Notes: a model not told the origin generated them from the letters alone. 26,316 nucleotides of DNA from DASPJL01 sp035628645 (GCA_035628645.1 DASPJL010000007.1:1-26316), one strand, 5' to 3'. Positions 7,077 to 15,783 are shown, counted from the first letter of the stretch. Program-made: numbers and translations.

Positions 7077-7523
7077 ATGAAACTAGTAAGGGCTGATATT
7101 TTTATTTATTGTTTGGTAATAATTCTGATTATTTTAACAGAAATATATAGTGGAATAGCTATTGACCTTCAATTGTATGACATTTATTTTACATTTATTT
7201 TTAAAGATTATTCCCTTCCATTAATAATTCTTTTACTTTTTCAAGGCGTTATCTTTTCGATTTTATTCTTAAAAAAGACTCAGCCAAATTCAATTTTAAG
7301 CACATCATTTATTGTTTTAAATGTTATTTCAATTACCTGGTTTATGGTATCATATTTTTCAGGATTTCCAAGAAGATATTATTCATTTACTGAAAAAGCG
7401 GTTACAGAAATGAGTTTTGATTTAATTTTTATCTTAGCATCATTTATTTTGGCTCAAATAACTTATATCTTAAGCTTTATCAACAGGAGAAAAATAATGT
7501 TAGGTAGCAATTTTAAGCCATAA
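7077..7523 (+). CDS. Membrane protein resembling COX1 helices X-XII, haem ligands missing
   Basis: A 148-residue protein with four hydrophobic helices (about 8-29, 46-66, 75-95 and 114-136). Residues 34-45 (YDIYFTFIFKDY) line up with the helix X motif HDTYYVVAHFHY of cytochrome oxidase subunit I, and SGFPRRYYSF at 95-104 lines up with its helix XI-XII loop GMPRRYxDY, at nearly the same spacing. The two haem histidines, His376 and His378 in bovine numbering, are Phe42 and Asp44 here, so no haem can be bound in the usual way. Codon use is very AT-rich. It lies just upstream of nuoA. The role is unknown; the COX1 relation rests on motif order and spacing only. Confidence 0.55.
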   Translation: MKLVRADIFIYCLVIILIILTEIYSGIAIDLQLYDIYFTFIFKDYSLPLIILLLFQGVIFSILFLKKTQPNSILSTSFIVLNVISITWFMVSYFSGFPRRYYSFTEKAVTEMSFDLIFILASFILAQITYILSFINRRKIMLGSNFKP

Positions 7524-7560
7524 GATAGGTTTTTTTAGCAATAGGTTACTGCCATTTTAC

Positions 7561-7568
7561 TAGCTTTG
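7561..7568 (+). promoter_or_regulatory. Candidate -7 element for nuoA
   Basis: TAGCTTTG fits TAnnTTTG exactly. The -33 region about 20 bp upstream (TTTTTTAGCA) lacks a clean TTG. It would give a leader of about 55-60 bases before nuoA. It also sits within a small TAGC-TTT-GCTA palindrome. Confidence 0.35.
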
Positions 7569-7631
7569 CTAAGTTAGACAATAAAAGGCCTAACACCTTT
7601 CTGTTGTCACACCTCAAACCCCCACACCTTT

Positions 7632-8093
7632 ATGATTTCTGAATTTGGAGAAGTGCTTTTAATGATTATCGGAGGATTATTGTTTTTATTAATTACCATG
7701 CTGGTAGCTAAATTAATTCGTCCTAAAAATCCAAATATTGAAAAGCTATCTACCTATGAGTGTGGTGAAGAACCTACCGGTGACGCCTGGGGACAATTTA
7801 ATGTCCGGTTTTATATAATTGCCTTAGTCTTTGTTCTTTTTGATGTGGAGTTGGTATTTATTTTCCCATGGGCCACAGTATTTGGGAACAAAGCAGTTAT
7901 TGCAGAAACCAATGGTTTATGGGGATGGTTATCATTGGTAGAGATGTTTATATTCATCGGAATCCTTGTTTTAGGATTGGCTTATGTTTGGGTAAAAGGA
8001 TATTTAAACTGGGTAAAACCTGAACCTAAAATCCCTGAGTTTAAAAGCCCTGTTCCAAGAAATCTTTATAATAAGATAAATGAACGGTATTGA
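7632..8093 (+). CDS. nuoA: NADH-quinone oxidoreductase subunit A
   Basis: A 153-residue inner-membrane subunit of respiratory complex I with three transmembrane helices (about 8-27, 61-85 and 97-119). The loop after helix 1, PNIEKLSTYECGEEPTGDAW, carries the conserved Y-E-C-G motif that contacts the quinone cavity, and the second helix shows the typical RFYIIALVFVLFDVELVFIFPW. The C-terminal tail after the third helix is a little longer than in E. coli. nuoB follows after 67 bases that contain low-complexity words. Confidence 0.97.
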   Translation: MISEFGEVLLMIIGGLLFLLITMLVAKLIRPKNPNIEKLSTYECGEEPTGDAWGQFNVRFYIIALVFVLFDVELVFIFPWATVFGNKAVIAETNGLWGWLSLVEMFIFIGILVLGLAYVWVKGYLNWVKPEPKIPEFKSPVPRNLYNKINERY

Positions 8094-8135
8094 GAAATGA
8101 GTGCTTAAGAGAATGATTGAATGATTGAATGAAAA
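8094..8135. repeat. Low-complexity GATTGAAT repeat between nuoA and nuoB
   Basis: GAATGATTGAATGATTGAATG is a near-perfect run of the 8-bp unit GATTGAAT, preceded by GAAATGAGTG. It is the same sort of word as at 6133-6160 and 19496-19546, and it fills the space just ahead of nuoB. Confidence 0.55.
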
Positions 8136-8160
8136 ATGTTGATTGTTAAATGCTTATAAT

Positions 8161-8679
8161 ATGTTGCAAGAGAAAACAGGTGAAGGCGGAATAATATTAA
8201 CAAAGTCAGATGATTTGTTGAATTGGGCCAGGTTATCCTCCATGTGGCCTATGGCTTTTGGTATAGCTTGCTGCGCCATAGAAATGATGGGCGCTTATGC
8301 TTCCAATTATGATGTAGACCGATTTGGCATTATTCCGCGCGCTTCTCCCAGGCAGTCGGATGTCATAATTATTGCCGGTACGGTTACCTTCAAAATGGCA
8401 GACAGGATCAGAAGGCTTTATGAACAAATGCCGGAACCCCGGTATGTTATTTCCATGGGATCTTGTTCCAATTGCGGTGGCCCCTATTGGGAACACGGCT
8501 ATCATGTGGTAAAAGGGGTGGACCGCATTATCCCCGTAGATATTTATGTTCCAGGTTGTCCTCCAAGACCGGAAGCCTTAATTGGCGGATTCATGATGCT
8601 TCAGGAAAAGATAAGAGGAGAAAGTATGTTGGCACCCAAGGCTGTAGAAAGGATTTTGAAAAAAGAGAAAATAGCCTGA
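8161..8679 (+). CDS. nuoB: NADH-quinone oxidoreductase subunit B
   Basis: This 172-residue peripheral-arm subunit of complex I carries the terminal iron-sulfur cluster N2, which passes electrons to quinone. All four ligands are present: the tandem Cys37-Cys38 in GIACCAIEMM, Cys102 in SMGSCSNCGGPYW and Cys133 in VPGCPPRPE. The ATG at 8161 is chosen; a TTG at 8143 in the same frame would add six residues, and the frame is closed by a TGA just before it. After nuoB come a hairpin and a lipoprotein gene rather than nuoC, so the remaining subunits must be encoded elsewhere if complex I is complete. Confidence 0.96.
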   Translation: MLQEKTGEGGIILTKSDDLLNWARLSSMWPMAFGIACCAIEMMGAYASNYDVDRFGIIPRASPRQSDVIIIAGTVTFKMADRIRRLYEQMPEPRYVISMGSCSNCGGPYWEHGYHVVKGVDRIIPVDIYVPGCPPRPEALIGGFMMLQEKIRGESMLAPKAVERILKKEKIA

Positions 8680-8720
8680 ATTAGTCTCATACTATTTCAT
8701 TAATAACCATCACTTTTACG

Positions 8721-8758
8721 AAAACCTCTTCTTTAATAAATACATGAAGAGGTTTATT
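8721..8758 (+). terminator. Probable terminator behind nuoB
   Basis: A 10-bp stem AAACCTCTTC (8722-8731) pairs with GAAGAGGTTT (8746-8755) over a 14-base loop. The following bases, ATTAGAATG, have only a weak T-run, so termination may be partial. It lies 42 bases after the nuoB stop. Confidence 0.6.
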
Positions 8759-8881
8759 AGAATGTCTCTCAAAGGGTTATCAAAATACTGACTTTTTCGA
8801 GAAAAATCTAAAATTTTATATTGATAATGCAACCCTGATTTTAACAATTGGGTCTATATATCTATATAAAAATGATGAATT

Positions 8882-9295
8882 ATGTCCGTTAGAGTGAAAA
8901 GACCTATAGAGTTTTATTTTAACCTGATCCTGATTTTCTGCTTTATTCTTTTTTCAATTTTATTGTTGAGTTGCCAGCCGGAATTAAATTCCTCAAACAC
9001 TGCCAAACAAGGGAAATTGCAGGATGCGCAAGAAGAACAACCTTGTTCGAACAACGCTGCCTTTAAGGATTTTACAGGACTGGATGGATGCGGGCTAATG
9101 TTGGTGCTTGAAAACGGTGAGGTTCTTAACCCGGTAATTTCTGACAACAAAATTCCCTCAACATCCGATGCGTTTATTTTAAACGAAGCGAAGGATGGAA
9201 TGAAGGTAAAAATCAGTTATACTCTCATCGAAGGGATAATGGATGTTTGCATGAATGGAAAACATGCGAAAATAGAATGTATCACTGAAGTATAA
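8882..9295 (+). CDS. Small lipoprotein of unknown function
   Basis: This 137-residue protein has a hydrophobic leader (about 11-29) ending in the lipobox LLLSC at residue 31, so it should be lipidated and exported. The mature part contains Cys residues in EEQPCSNN, LDGCGLML, MDVCMNG and KIECITE, an even number that could form disulfides, and a domain with TGLDGCGLMLVLENGEVL and a closing KISYTLIEGIMDVCMNGK. Small lipoproteins of this form are common in Bacteroidota, mostly unannotated. It stands alone between nuoB and a secreted TPR gene. No function can be assigned. Confidence 0.7.
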   Translation: MSVRVKRPIEFYFNLILIFCFILFSILLLSCQPELNSSNTAKQGKLQDAQEEQPCSNNAAFKDFTGLDGCGLMLVLENGEVLNPVISDNKIPSTSDAFILNEAKDGMKVKISYTLIEGIMDVCMNGKHAKIECITEV

Positions 9296-9311
9296 TTTTT
9301 AAGTAAAATAC

Positions 9312-9422
9312 CTAGTCGATAAGACCGGTGTTCGATGCGTCTTTTGAATTTGTCTCAGCATTTTGCTTAATAGCGAAGGGCTTAAAGAACTTGAGATAAC
9401 TTCGGGGAAGCCCTTTGGACGC
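9312..9422 (-). pseudogene. Possible coding remnant on the minus strand
   Basis: On the minus strand a 36-codon open stretch runs to a TAG at 9314-9312. It begins ASKGLPRSYLKFFKPFAIKQ and ends in SNTGLID, and has no start codon. The region is less AT-rich than its flanks. A second minus-strand frame is also open over the same bases, so this may be a repeat that is only apparently coding. Confidence 0.25.
9376..9415. other. Stem-loop in the spacer before the TPR gene
   Basis: AAGGGCTT (9376-9383) pairs with AAGCCCTT (9408-9415) across a 24-base loop. It lies in the 259-bp spacer between the lipoprotein and the TPR gene and overlaps the possible remnant on the minus strand. I see no terminator T-run directly after the stem; TTACTTTTTTG comes 8 bases later. 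Confidence 0.4.
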
Positions 9423-9554
9423 TTACTTTTTTGTTCACCTGATTGTAATTAATCAATTCCTTTTAATGTATTTCTTTGATTCTATTGGTTTAAAGAAATA
9501 AAAATTTTAATATCGTCCCGCCGTTTTAAAATCAAAACTATAAAAATTCAATAA

Positions 9555-10385
9555 ATGAAATACAAAAGAATAATTTTATCCCTACTACTTGTACTGTTTA
9601 TATTCTCATTTGCAGAAGCTCAAAAGAGAAAAAAGAAGAGAGATTTATCAAGACCAGATACAACAACCATTAGCCCGGCGGCAACTCAACAACCTTCACC
9701 ACAAGCCGCAACTCCTACTCCTTCCTCTGAATCAAAAGTTCAGGATGCACAAGATTCCGATAGAATGAATACACTTTTAAAAATGTATGCTTTAGGATTC
9801 AGGTATTACGACCTTACAGTTTCTCAGATGGCGCTTTACGAAATGATAGCCATGGATTTGGATAACGTATCCTTAAGGGATTCTTTGGCTTTGCTTTACT
9901 ATAATATGGGTAAATACGGCTCTGCAATAGCAGTAGCAACCGATGTCCTGGCTGTTGAAAAGAATAACCTGGCAATGTTGGAGGTAAAAGCGTTAAGTAA
10001 TGAGAGCTTGCAGTTTTACAATGATGCTTTAAACGATTATGAAAAGCTTTATTTGCTTTCTCCCAGCCCTTATCTTCTGTATAAAATGGCGACATTGCAA
10101 TACACCACTAAAAAACAAGAACAAACGAAAACCAATATAGCTATACTTCTAAATAACAGTGAAATCGATTCACTGACGGTGGATGTACCCGTAAACAGGG
10201 CCCAGCAGCAGCAAGTACCGCTGAGAGCGGCGGTACTTAATCTCCGTGGACTGCTATATCAGGATCTGGGCAATAAAGAAGAAGCGAAAAAGAGTTTTGC
10301 AGAAGCATTAAAATTAAGTCCGGATTATAGAGCTGCAAAAGCAAATCAGGAAGCATTAGCTAAGGCAGCGCCTAAAAAGAAATAA
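9555..10385 (+). CDS. Secreted TPR-repeat protein
   Basis: A 276-residue protein with a signal peptide (hydrophobic run about 6-20, then AEAQ) and a basic stretch KRKKKRD directly after. A Pro/Ser/Thr/Gln-rich linker (about 35-65) leads to tetratricopeptide repeats: RDSLALLYYNMGKYGSAIAV (about 108-127), then a YNDALNDYEKLYLLSPSPYL unit, and a clear final TPR, LRGLLYQDLGNKEEAKKSF with EALKLSPDYRAA. It ends in AKAAPKKK. TPRs mediate protein contacts, here in the periplasm. The partner is unknown. A strong terminator follows the stop. Confidence 0.85.
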   Translation: MKYKRIILSLLLVLFIFSFAEAQKRKKKRDLSRPDTTTISPAATQQPSPQAATPTPSSESKVQDAQDSDRMNTLLKMYALGFRYYDLTVSQMALYEMIAMDLDNVSLRDSLALLYYNMGKYGSAIAVATDVLAVEKNNLAMLEVKALSNESLQFYNDALNDYEKLYLLSPSPYLLYKMATLQYTTKKQEQTKTNIAILLNNSEIDSLTVDVPVNRAQQQQVPLRAAVLNLRGLLYQDLGNKEEAKKSFAEALKLSPDYRAAKANQEALAKAAPKKK

Positions 10386-10400
10386 AACGAGTATTAACCA

Positions 10401-10436
10401 AAACAAAAGAGGTAGTTTCGGCTACCTCTTTTGTTT
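10401..10436. terminator. Bidirectional terminator, TPR gene / pgk
   Basis: A perfect 15-bp stem (10401-10415 with 10422-10436; AAACAAAAGAGGTAG and its complement) has a TTTCGG loop. The A-rich left arm and T-rich right arm let it serve both the plus-strand TPR gene and the converging minus-strand pgk. Confidence 0.85.
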
Positions 10437-10456
10437 AATGAATATTTTTGACGGAA

Positions 10457-11644
10457 TTACTCTTTCAAAGCCTTCACTCCGGGAAGTTCCTTTCCTTCCA
10501 TATATTCCAACAAAGCGCCTCCTCCGGTAGATACATAAGATACGTCATCCCCAAATCCCAATTGATTAATTGCAGCCGCAGAATCACCTCCTCCAATAAG
10601 AGAGAAACCACCATTTTTAGTAGCTTTTACAACTGCTTCAGCGATACTGAAGGTACCCTTTGCAAAATTTTCAAATTCAAAAACACCCATCGGTCCATTC
10701 CATAGAATTGTTTTAGACTTTTCAATTATACTTGAAAATTCCTTTATGGATTCAGGCCCAATGTCTAATCCCATCCAATCGTCTTTAATATTATTTGAAG
10801 GTACCACCTCTCGTGCGGCATTATTGTCAAATTTATCGGCAATTACATTGTCTTTAGGAAGCAATAAATTAACGCCTTTTGCTTTTGCCTTTTCTAATAT
10901 AGATAGTGCAAGATCCATTTTATCAGCTTCTAAAAGTGATGTTCCGATTTTTCCGCCCATTGCCTTTGTGAAAGTATAAGACATTCCCCCGGCAATAATC
11001 AGATTGTCCACTTTGTCCAGAAGCCTTTCAATGATCAATATTTTATCTGAAATTTTGGATCCACCCATAATGGCTGTAAATGGCTTTGCTGCTTTTTCCA
11101 ACACTTTATCAGCGTTTTCAATTTCAGCCTGCATCACATATCCACAAACTTTGTCTTTGAAGAATTTAGCTATCACTGCAGTGGAAGCATGTGCTCTGTG
11201 GGCAGTTCCGAAGGCATCATTTACATAAACATCACCCAGCTTAGATAGCTTTTCTGCAAAGGCTTCGTCACCTTTTTCTTCTTCTTTGTAAAACCTTAAG
11301 TTTTCTAACAACAATATTTCTCCTGGCTTTAAAGAAGCTGACAAATCCTGGGCAGACTTTCCGATGCAATCATCAGCGAATTTTACTTCTGTTTTTAGAA
11401 TATTGGAGAGCGGTTTTACAAGATGTTTTAAAGAATATTTTTCAGTAGGGCCATCTTTAGGTCTTCCAAGGTGAGACATTAAAATTACCGAACCGCCATC
11501 TTTAAGGATTTTATTAATAGTGGGAATAGCGGCATCAATTCTATTGAAGTCGGTTATTTCATATTTGTCGTTAAGCGGCACATTGAAATCTACTCTGATC
11601 AAGGCTTTTTTGCCACTAAAGTTAAAGTTGTCTACTGTTTTCAT
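10457..11644 (-). CDS. pgk: Phosphoglycerate kinase
   Basis: A 395-residue monomeric glycolytic enzyme that transfers phosphate between 1,3-bisphosphoglycerate and ADP. The substrate-binding N-domain shows RVDFNVPLN (17-25), HLGRPKDGP and LLLENLRFYKEEEKGD. The nucleotide side shows GGSKISDKI, NGPMGVFE and the glycine-rich GGGDSAAA near residue 350. Length is the family norm. It is transcribed alone, convergent to the TPR gene, and has its own candidate promoter. Confidence 0.98.
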   Translation of the reverse strand: MKTVDNFNFSGKKALIRVDFNVPLNDKYEITDFNRIDAAIPTINKILKDGGSVILMSHLGRPKDGPTEKYSLKHLVKPLSNILKTEVKFADDCIGKSAQDLSASLKPGEILLLENLRFYKEEEKGDEAFAEKLSKLGDVYVNDAFGTAHRAHASTAVIAKFFKDKVCGYVMQAEIENADKVLEKAAKPFTAIMGGSKISDKILIIERLLDKVDNLIIAGGMSYTFTKAMGGKIGTSLLEADKMDLALSILEKAKAKGVNLLLPKDNVIADKFDNNAAREVVPSNNIKDDWMGLDIGPESIKEFSSIIEKSKTILWNGPMGVFEFENFAKGTFSIAEAVVKATKNGGFSLIGGGDSAAAINQLGFGDDVSYVSTGGGALLEYMEGKELPGVKALKE

Positions 11645-11695
11645 GTTTAAATTAAGAATATGTTGTTATAAGGTATCACACGGAAAATCCGGCTG

Positions 11696-11703
11696 CAAAA
11701 ATA
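11696..11703 (-). promoter_or_regulatory. Candidate -7 element for pgk
   Basis: Read on the minus strand this is TATTTTTG, an exact TAnnTTTG match. The -33 region is degenerate (TTTATCATTT). It would give a leader of about 45 bases before pgk. Confidence 0.4.
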
Positions 11704-11832
11704 GACAAATGGTTGGAAATGATAAATTTTAAATTGTTGAATCAGTTTAGCTCACTTATAAATTTCAAAAATGAAATCAAGTTAGTTTAACTAATCCTTC
11801 AATGGTAGACGCTATACGTTCTGAAATCGTTT

Positions 11833-14253
11833 TTAAAACTTGGCGCCAAGCGAAACAAAGAAGTTTCTACCATCTGAGGGAATAATTCCAGGTCCCGGGT
11901 AGGAGAGGGCCCTCCTTGTAAAATACATGTTGTCGGTTAAATTGTTGATTCCGGCAGAAAGTGTATAATCCTTATATCGATAGCCTGCGGAAATGTCCAC
12001 AACATAATAAGAAGGAATTAAGCCTGACACCTCTGTTGGATGAGTCTCTGAATTGGAAGCATCGGAGTAGTGCTTTGAAGTATAAGAAAATTGTGTTGTT
12101 GACCAAAATGATTTTTTCCTTAATGTTAAACCACCTCTAAAGATAAGAGAAGGAGCATATTCCATTTTATACCCTTTATAATAGCCCGATGTGTATTCTG
12201 TTTTCATCCAGGTTAGGTTAGAAAATAAGAAGAGTTTGGTTTTAGAAGTATCCCCTCTAAATGCGCCTAAAAGGTCCGCTTCCCAAAAAGATTCCAATCC
12301 CAGACTGCTTGAGTTTCCTGCGTTTTTAATTACAGAATAATATTCGATAATGGTGCCATCGTCAAAAGTTCTGGAAACAGGTGCAATTCTATTATGATAG
12401 TATAAATAGAACAAGGTTATATCATAGTTTATAAGCCCCATTAGATTACCTCTTGAACCTAAATCGATATTGTATCCGCTTTCATCTTTCAGATTTTCAT
12501 CTACCACTTTATTGGGATTATTTACCCTTAAGTCATTGAAATTTATGGCCTTATAATTTTGAGAAATATTCCCATAAAACTCTGCTTCATTAGATGGCTT
12601 ATAACTTACGCCTAAGCCAAAGAAGGGAAAAGACCTTTTAGACGATTTTTCTTCATTTTTCTTGACTCCGTCTGCCTCGCTAAAGTAATAACCATCCGAG
12701 AGCGTTTTAATATATTCTACTCTAAGACCAGGAGTAATAGAAATTTTAGGCGTGACGTAGAAGATGTTTTCAACAAAAATTGCCGAATTTATTCCGGGGA
12801 AATCAAAATCCGACTGTACATCTTCAGGGTTTAGGAAGTAAAAATCAGGACTATTGCTTTCATTTGCATGGCCTTGTCTTCTATGTGTAAATCCTTTATA
12901 AACTCTAAATCCTGTTAAAAAAGTCGCTGATTTGCCAAAAAAGGAATAATGATGGATAATCCTTGATTCATTTCCAATATTGGAATACCGATCCCACAAG
13001 AGGTCTCTGTAGGCGTAATCCCCCTCTTTATTTTCAATATTGTCCGGTCGATTTATGGGACCTAAAAAGCCAAGTGCCAGTCTTTCCCCAAATAAGCTGA
13101 AATTTCGTATGTTGATTTCTGTATTTTCATTTAGCTGATAATCAAGTGATAAAGAGAATAAGTTCCAGTTAAGCTTAAACCAGTTTCTATCCCTTGTGGA
13201 TTGCCTGGGATTGGCATTAAAATCTGCAGTAATAAGCCCCCCCGGCTGTTTGGTCAGATAATGCATTAAGGTATATTCAGCACTTACTGAAAGCTTTTCA
13301 TTGAATTTATAACCAACAGAAGCGTATCCAGTATGCACATCAAAATTTGAATTTTCCCTCCATCCATCACCTCTTTTAAATTGATAAAAGGTATAATAAT
13401 TGAACTTTCCGATTGTGCCGCCTACGGCATTATAAGAACTAAAGAATCCAAAAGAGCCTCCGGTCTGAATGCTTTCCACTTCAATAGGTTTGTCCTCCGG
13501 AGCCTTTTTAAAAACAAAATTGATCATTCCTCCGAAATGAGGCCCATATTGCAAAGAAGCTGCTCCTCTTACTATTTCTATTTTTTCTAAGGCCTGGGCG
13601 GGTGGAGTGTAATAAGATTCATTGTATCCGATAGCATCTGCGCTAATATCATAACCATTTTGACGCATATTGAAATCGGTAGAACGGCTTGGATTGAGTC
13701 CTCGCGCGCCTATTCCCAGTTGTATCCCTCCACCGTCACTTTCCCAGATATTCAGTCCTGCTACCTTGCCAAAAATATGCCTTGCCGTATTTGCTGCAAG
13801 ATTTCCTTTGATATCTTTTAATACAATAACTTCATTTTTCTTTGCAGCATAAATGGCCGTTCCTTCTACAGATCTCAGCCTTTTCAACCCGGCCCCATTG
13901 TATGATTGGCCAACAACGGTTATCTCCTGAAGCTGAAGGTCCAGGTCATTTAAACTAAAATCTATTTGCAGGTTTTTATTTGTAATAACTATCTGCTTTG
14001 TAAGGGTATGCTTTCCTTCGATAAAGGCTGCTAATTGATAATTACCTGCCGTTAATCCATTCAATTTAAAGAAGCCTTTTACATCGGTGGTAGCAATATG
14101 TTTTGTGTCTTTAATAAATACTTTTACACCTTCGAGGGGCTGGTTTGTTTCTGTTGATATAACTGTCCCATAAATCTCTAATTCCTGCGCAGTGGCAATC
14201 AAGCTTGTTATTGCATTCGTTAAAACCAGGAACAGGATAATTTTCTTTAGCAT
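11833..14253 (-). CDS. TonB-dependent outer-membrane receptor, FecA-like
   Basis: An 806-residue receptor. A signal peptide (cleavage near residue 22, ATAQ) is followed by a carboxypeptidase-regulatory-like beta sandwich (about 25-105; GTVISTETNQPLEGVKVFIK), then the plug (about 125-245, with GKVAGLNIWESDGGG, IGARGLNPSRS and EIVRGAASLQYGPHFGG). The remainder is a 22-strand barrel that ends in Phe, as outer-membrane barrels do. The plug motifs are nearest to ferric citrate/siderophore-type receptors. It is the last gene of an operon with an imelysin and a gamma-carboxylase-like gene, 19 bases behind the latter, which makes metal or haem-like ligands likely. The ligand itself is not determined by the sequence. 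Confidence 0.92.
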   Translation of the reverse strand: MLKKIILFLVLTNAITSLIATAQELEIYGTVISTETNQPLEGVKVFIKDTKHIATTDVKGFFKLNGLTAGNYQLAAFIEGKHTLTKQIVITNKNLQIDFSLNDLDLQLQEITVVGQSYNGAGLKRLRSVEGTAIYAAKKNEVIVLKDIKGNLAANTARHIFGKVAGLNIWESDGGGIQLGIGARGLNPSRSTDFNMRQNGYDISADAIGYNESYYTPPAQALEKIEIVRGAASLQYGPHFGGMINFVFKKAPEDKPIEVESIQTGGSFGFFSSYNAVGGTIGKFNYYTFYQFKRGDGWRENSNFDVHTGYASVGYKFNEKLSVSAEYTLMHYLTKQPGGLITADFNANPRQSTRDRNWFKLNWNLFSLSLDYQLNENTEINIRNFSLFGERLALGFLGPINRPDNIENKEGDYAYRDLLWDRYSNIGNESRIIHHYSFFGKSATFLTGFRVYKGFTHRRQGHANESNSPDFYFLNPEDVQSDFDFPGINSAIFVENIFYVTPKISITPGLRVEYIKTLSDGYYFSEADGVKKNEEKSSKRSFPFFGLGVSYKPSNEAEFYGNISQNYKAINFNDLRVNNPNKVVDENLKDESGYNIDLGSRGNLMGLINYDITLFYLYYHNRIAPVSRTFDDGTIIEYYSVIKNAGNSSSLGLESFWEADLLGAFRGDTSKTKLFLFSNLTWMKTEYTSGYYKGYKMEYAPSLIFRGGLTLRKKSFWSTTQFSYTSKHYSDASNSETHPTEVSGLIPSYYVVDISAGYRYKDYTLSAGINNLTDNMYFTRRALSYPGPGIIPSDGRNFFVSLGAKF

Positions 14254-14272
14254 AAATTTTTAAAAAAGAACC

Positions 14273-15745
14273 TTAAAATGAAGTAACCCAATTTTTGTGT
14301 TTAAGACTTTCTTTTTCCAAAGCAAGATCAATGGTTTCATCCACTATGGGACGGCTTGCCCTGCCATTTAATGTTACAAAAGTCTTTGCCCTGACTTCCG
14401 GATTTTCTATACCTTGCTTTTGATAATATTCTTTCAAATATTTAGCAAATTGTAGGATCATATCAGGTTGTGTGGCTACCATTTTTTCCTGATTGATCGT
14501 CAAAAAATCACGGTTTGTTACTTCCCATTCATCTCCGGTAGTTTTATCCTTTACATAAAAAAAAGCGACCCCCGCTTTTTCCATCAACATTACCCTCCAG
14601 GAAAACCGATAGCCTTGTTCTGTCCAGAATAATTTTCCCGGATACAATAGAAATCTGAGCGGGATCAAGATTTGAAGGGCAAAGTGAAAAACCAGAATTC
14701 CAAGGATAAGCTTTTGCGGAAAGGAGGGTTTAACCAATGAAGGCGCGGATGGATAAGTGTCACTTTCCCTGGAGGTTTTATCGTTTGCAGGAAAGGCTTT
14801 GCTTAGAAATGAAATAATTTTTTTATGGAAATCGGCTGAAAAAAAGATGAGTGAACCCAAAATCATAATATAAGGGAACATCCCTATCTGAAACAGACTA
14901 ACAGTAAGCAAATGGAAAACCAAAACAAGAAAAAATCCAAATGGGCGCGTTCTTTTATTTATAAGAAGAAAAGGAATCGTAAGGTCATAAACCGCACCAA
15001 ACCAACTAAATGCAAAGGCGATCCAGGTGTATTCAAATAAGGGGCCCAACAAAGGGAAATCATTTTGAGCAGGAAGCCAAATTCTTAAAGGCATCGCACG
15101 GAACAACCAATCATAATTTAGTTTAGCGAGGCCTGCATAGAGGTATACAATGGCAATTTGAAATTTGAAGATGTCGATGCTCCATTGAGGAACCCATTTT
15201 GTTTTTATTTTGGGATAAAACCAGGCATCCAGCGAGAAATATTTGTTTGCAGGAACCAGGATAAGTAAAAAGCTCACAATGCTGACAAAGTAATAGTGAT
15301 TGAGGTAGTTGGTTTTATCAATCAATTCTACATAAGTGAATAGAAGGAAAAATGAAGCAATAGAAAACCGGTAGAATAAACCAGCCATTACCAATAATGC
15401 CAATAAGGCAAGTGAGCCAAAGACTATATACATCCCCGTAGCGCCTAACGGCTTTATCCATTCAAAACCAAAGTATGAAAAGTAAAATTTAGGCTTTATA
15501 TAAAGATCATAAACCCACCCCTTTGAGATAAATCTTATTATGCTTGCGAACATTACTGCCCCAAAAAGGATCCTATAAACCACCAAAGGAGCAATGGAAG
15601 TAGTTCTTTGAAAATAATCTGAAAGACCTGGAAATGTGTTATTTGTGGTATGGTCCGAGTTCCCAAAAAAAGAAACAAAGCTAAAAAGATACCTTAATGT
15701 ATCTTCAAGCTTTGTTTTCTTTTCTTTGAACAGACTTTTAGTCAT
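14273..15745 (-). CDS. Vitamin K-dependent gamma-carboxylase-like (HTTM) membrane protein
   Basis: A 490-residue protein with several membrane helices, from about residue 53 to 305, followed by a soluble C-terminal part. The family-typical segment around ELIDKTNYLNHYYF (140-153) holds Asp143-Lys144 and Asn149-His150. YLYAGLAKLNYDW (201-213) corresponds to the segment with the catalytic-base lysine of human GGCX. WTEQGYRFSWRVMLMEK (about 373-389) is another conserved block. GGCX converts Glu to gamma-carboxyglutamate using reduced vitamin K; bacterial relatives are largely uncharacterised. The gene lies 38 bases after the imelysin and 19 before the TonB receptor, so it acts with that outer-membrane system. 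Confidence 0.8.
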   Translation of the reverse strand: MTKSLFKEKKTKLEDTLRYLFSFVSFFGNSDHTTNNTFPGLSDYFQRTTSIAPLVVYRILFGAVMFASIIRFISKGWVYDLYIKPKFYFSYFGFEWIKPLGATGMYIVFGSLALLALLVMAGLFYRFSIASFFLLFTYVELIDKTNYLNHYYFVSIVSFLLILVPANKYFSLDAWFYPKIKTKWVPQWSIDIFKFQIAIVYLYAGLAKLNYDWLFRAMPLRIWLPAQNDFPLLGPLFEYTWIAFAFSWFGAVYDLTIPFLLINKRTRPFGFFLVLVFHLLTVSLFQIGMFPYIMILGSLIFFSADFHKKIISFLSKAFPANDKTSRESDTYPSAPSLVKPSFPQKLILGILVFHFALQILIPLRFLLYPGKLFWTEQGYRFSWRVMLMEKAGVAFFYVKDKTTGDEWEVTNRDFLTINQEKMVATQPDMILQFAKYLKEYYQKQGIENPEVRAKTFVTLNGRASRPIVDETIDLALEKESLKHKNWVTSF

Positions 15746-15783
15746 TCCAATATATATTTGAAATATGTTAATTCTTGATTTTT

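Noticed and set aside
11782..11794. Palindrome TTAGTT-T-AACTAA between pgk and the TonB receptor gene
   Set aside because: It is short and AT-only in most positions, which is expected by chance at this base composition; no second copy or promoter overlap was seen.
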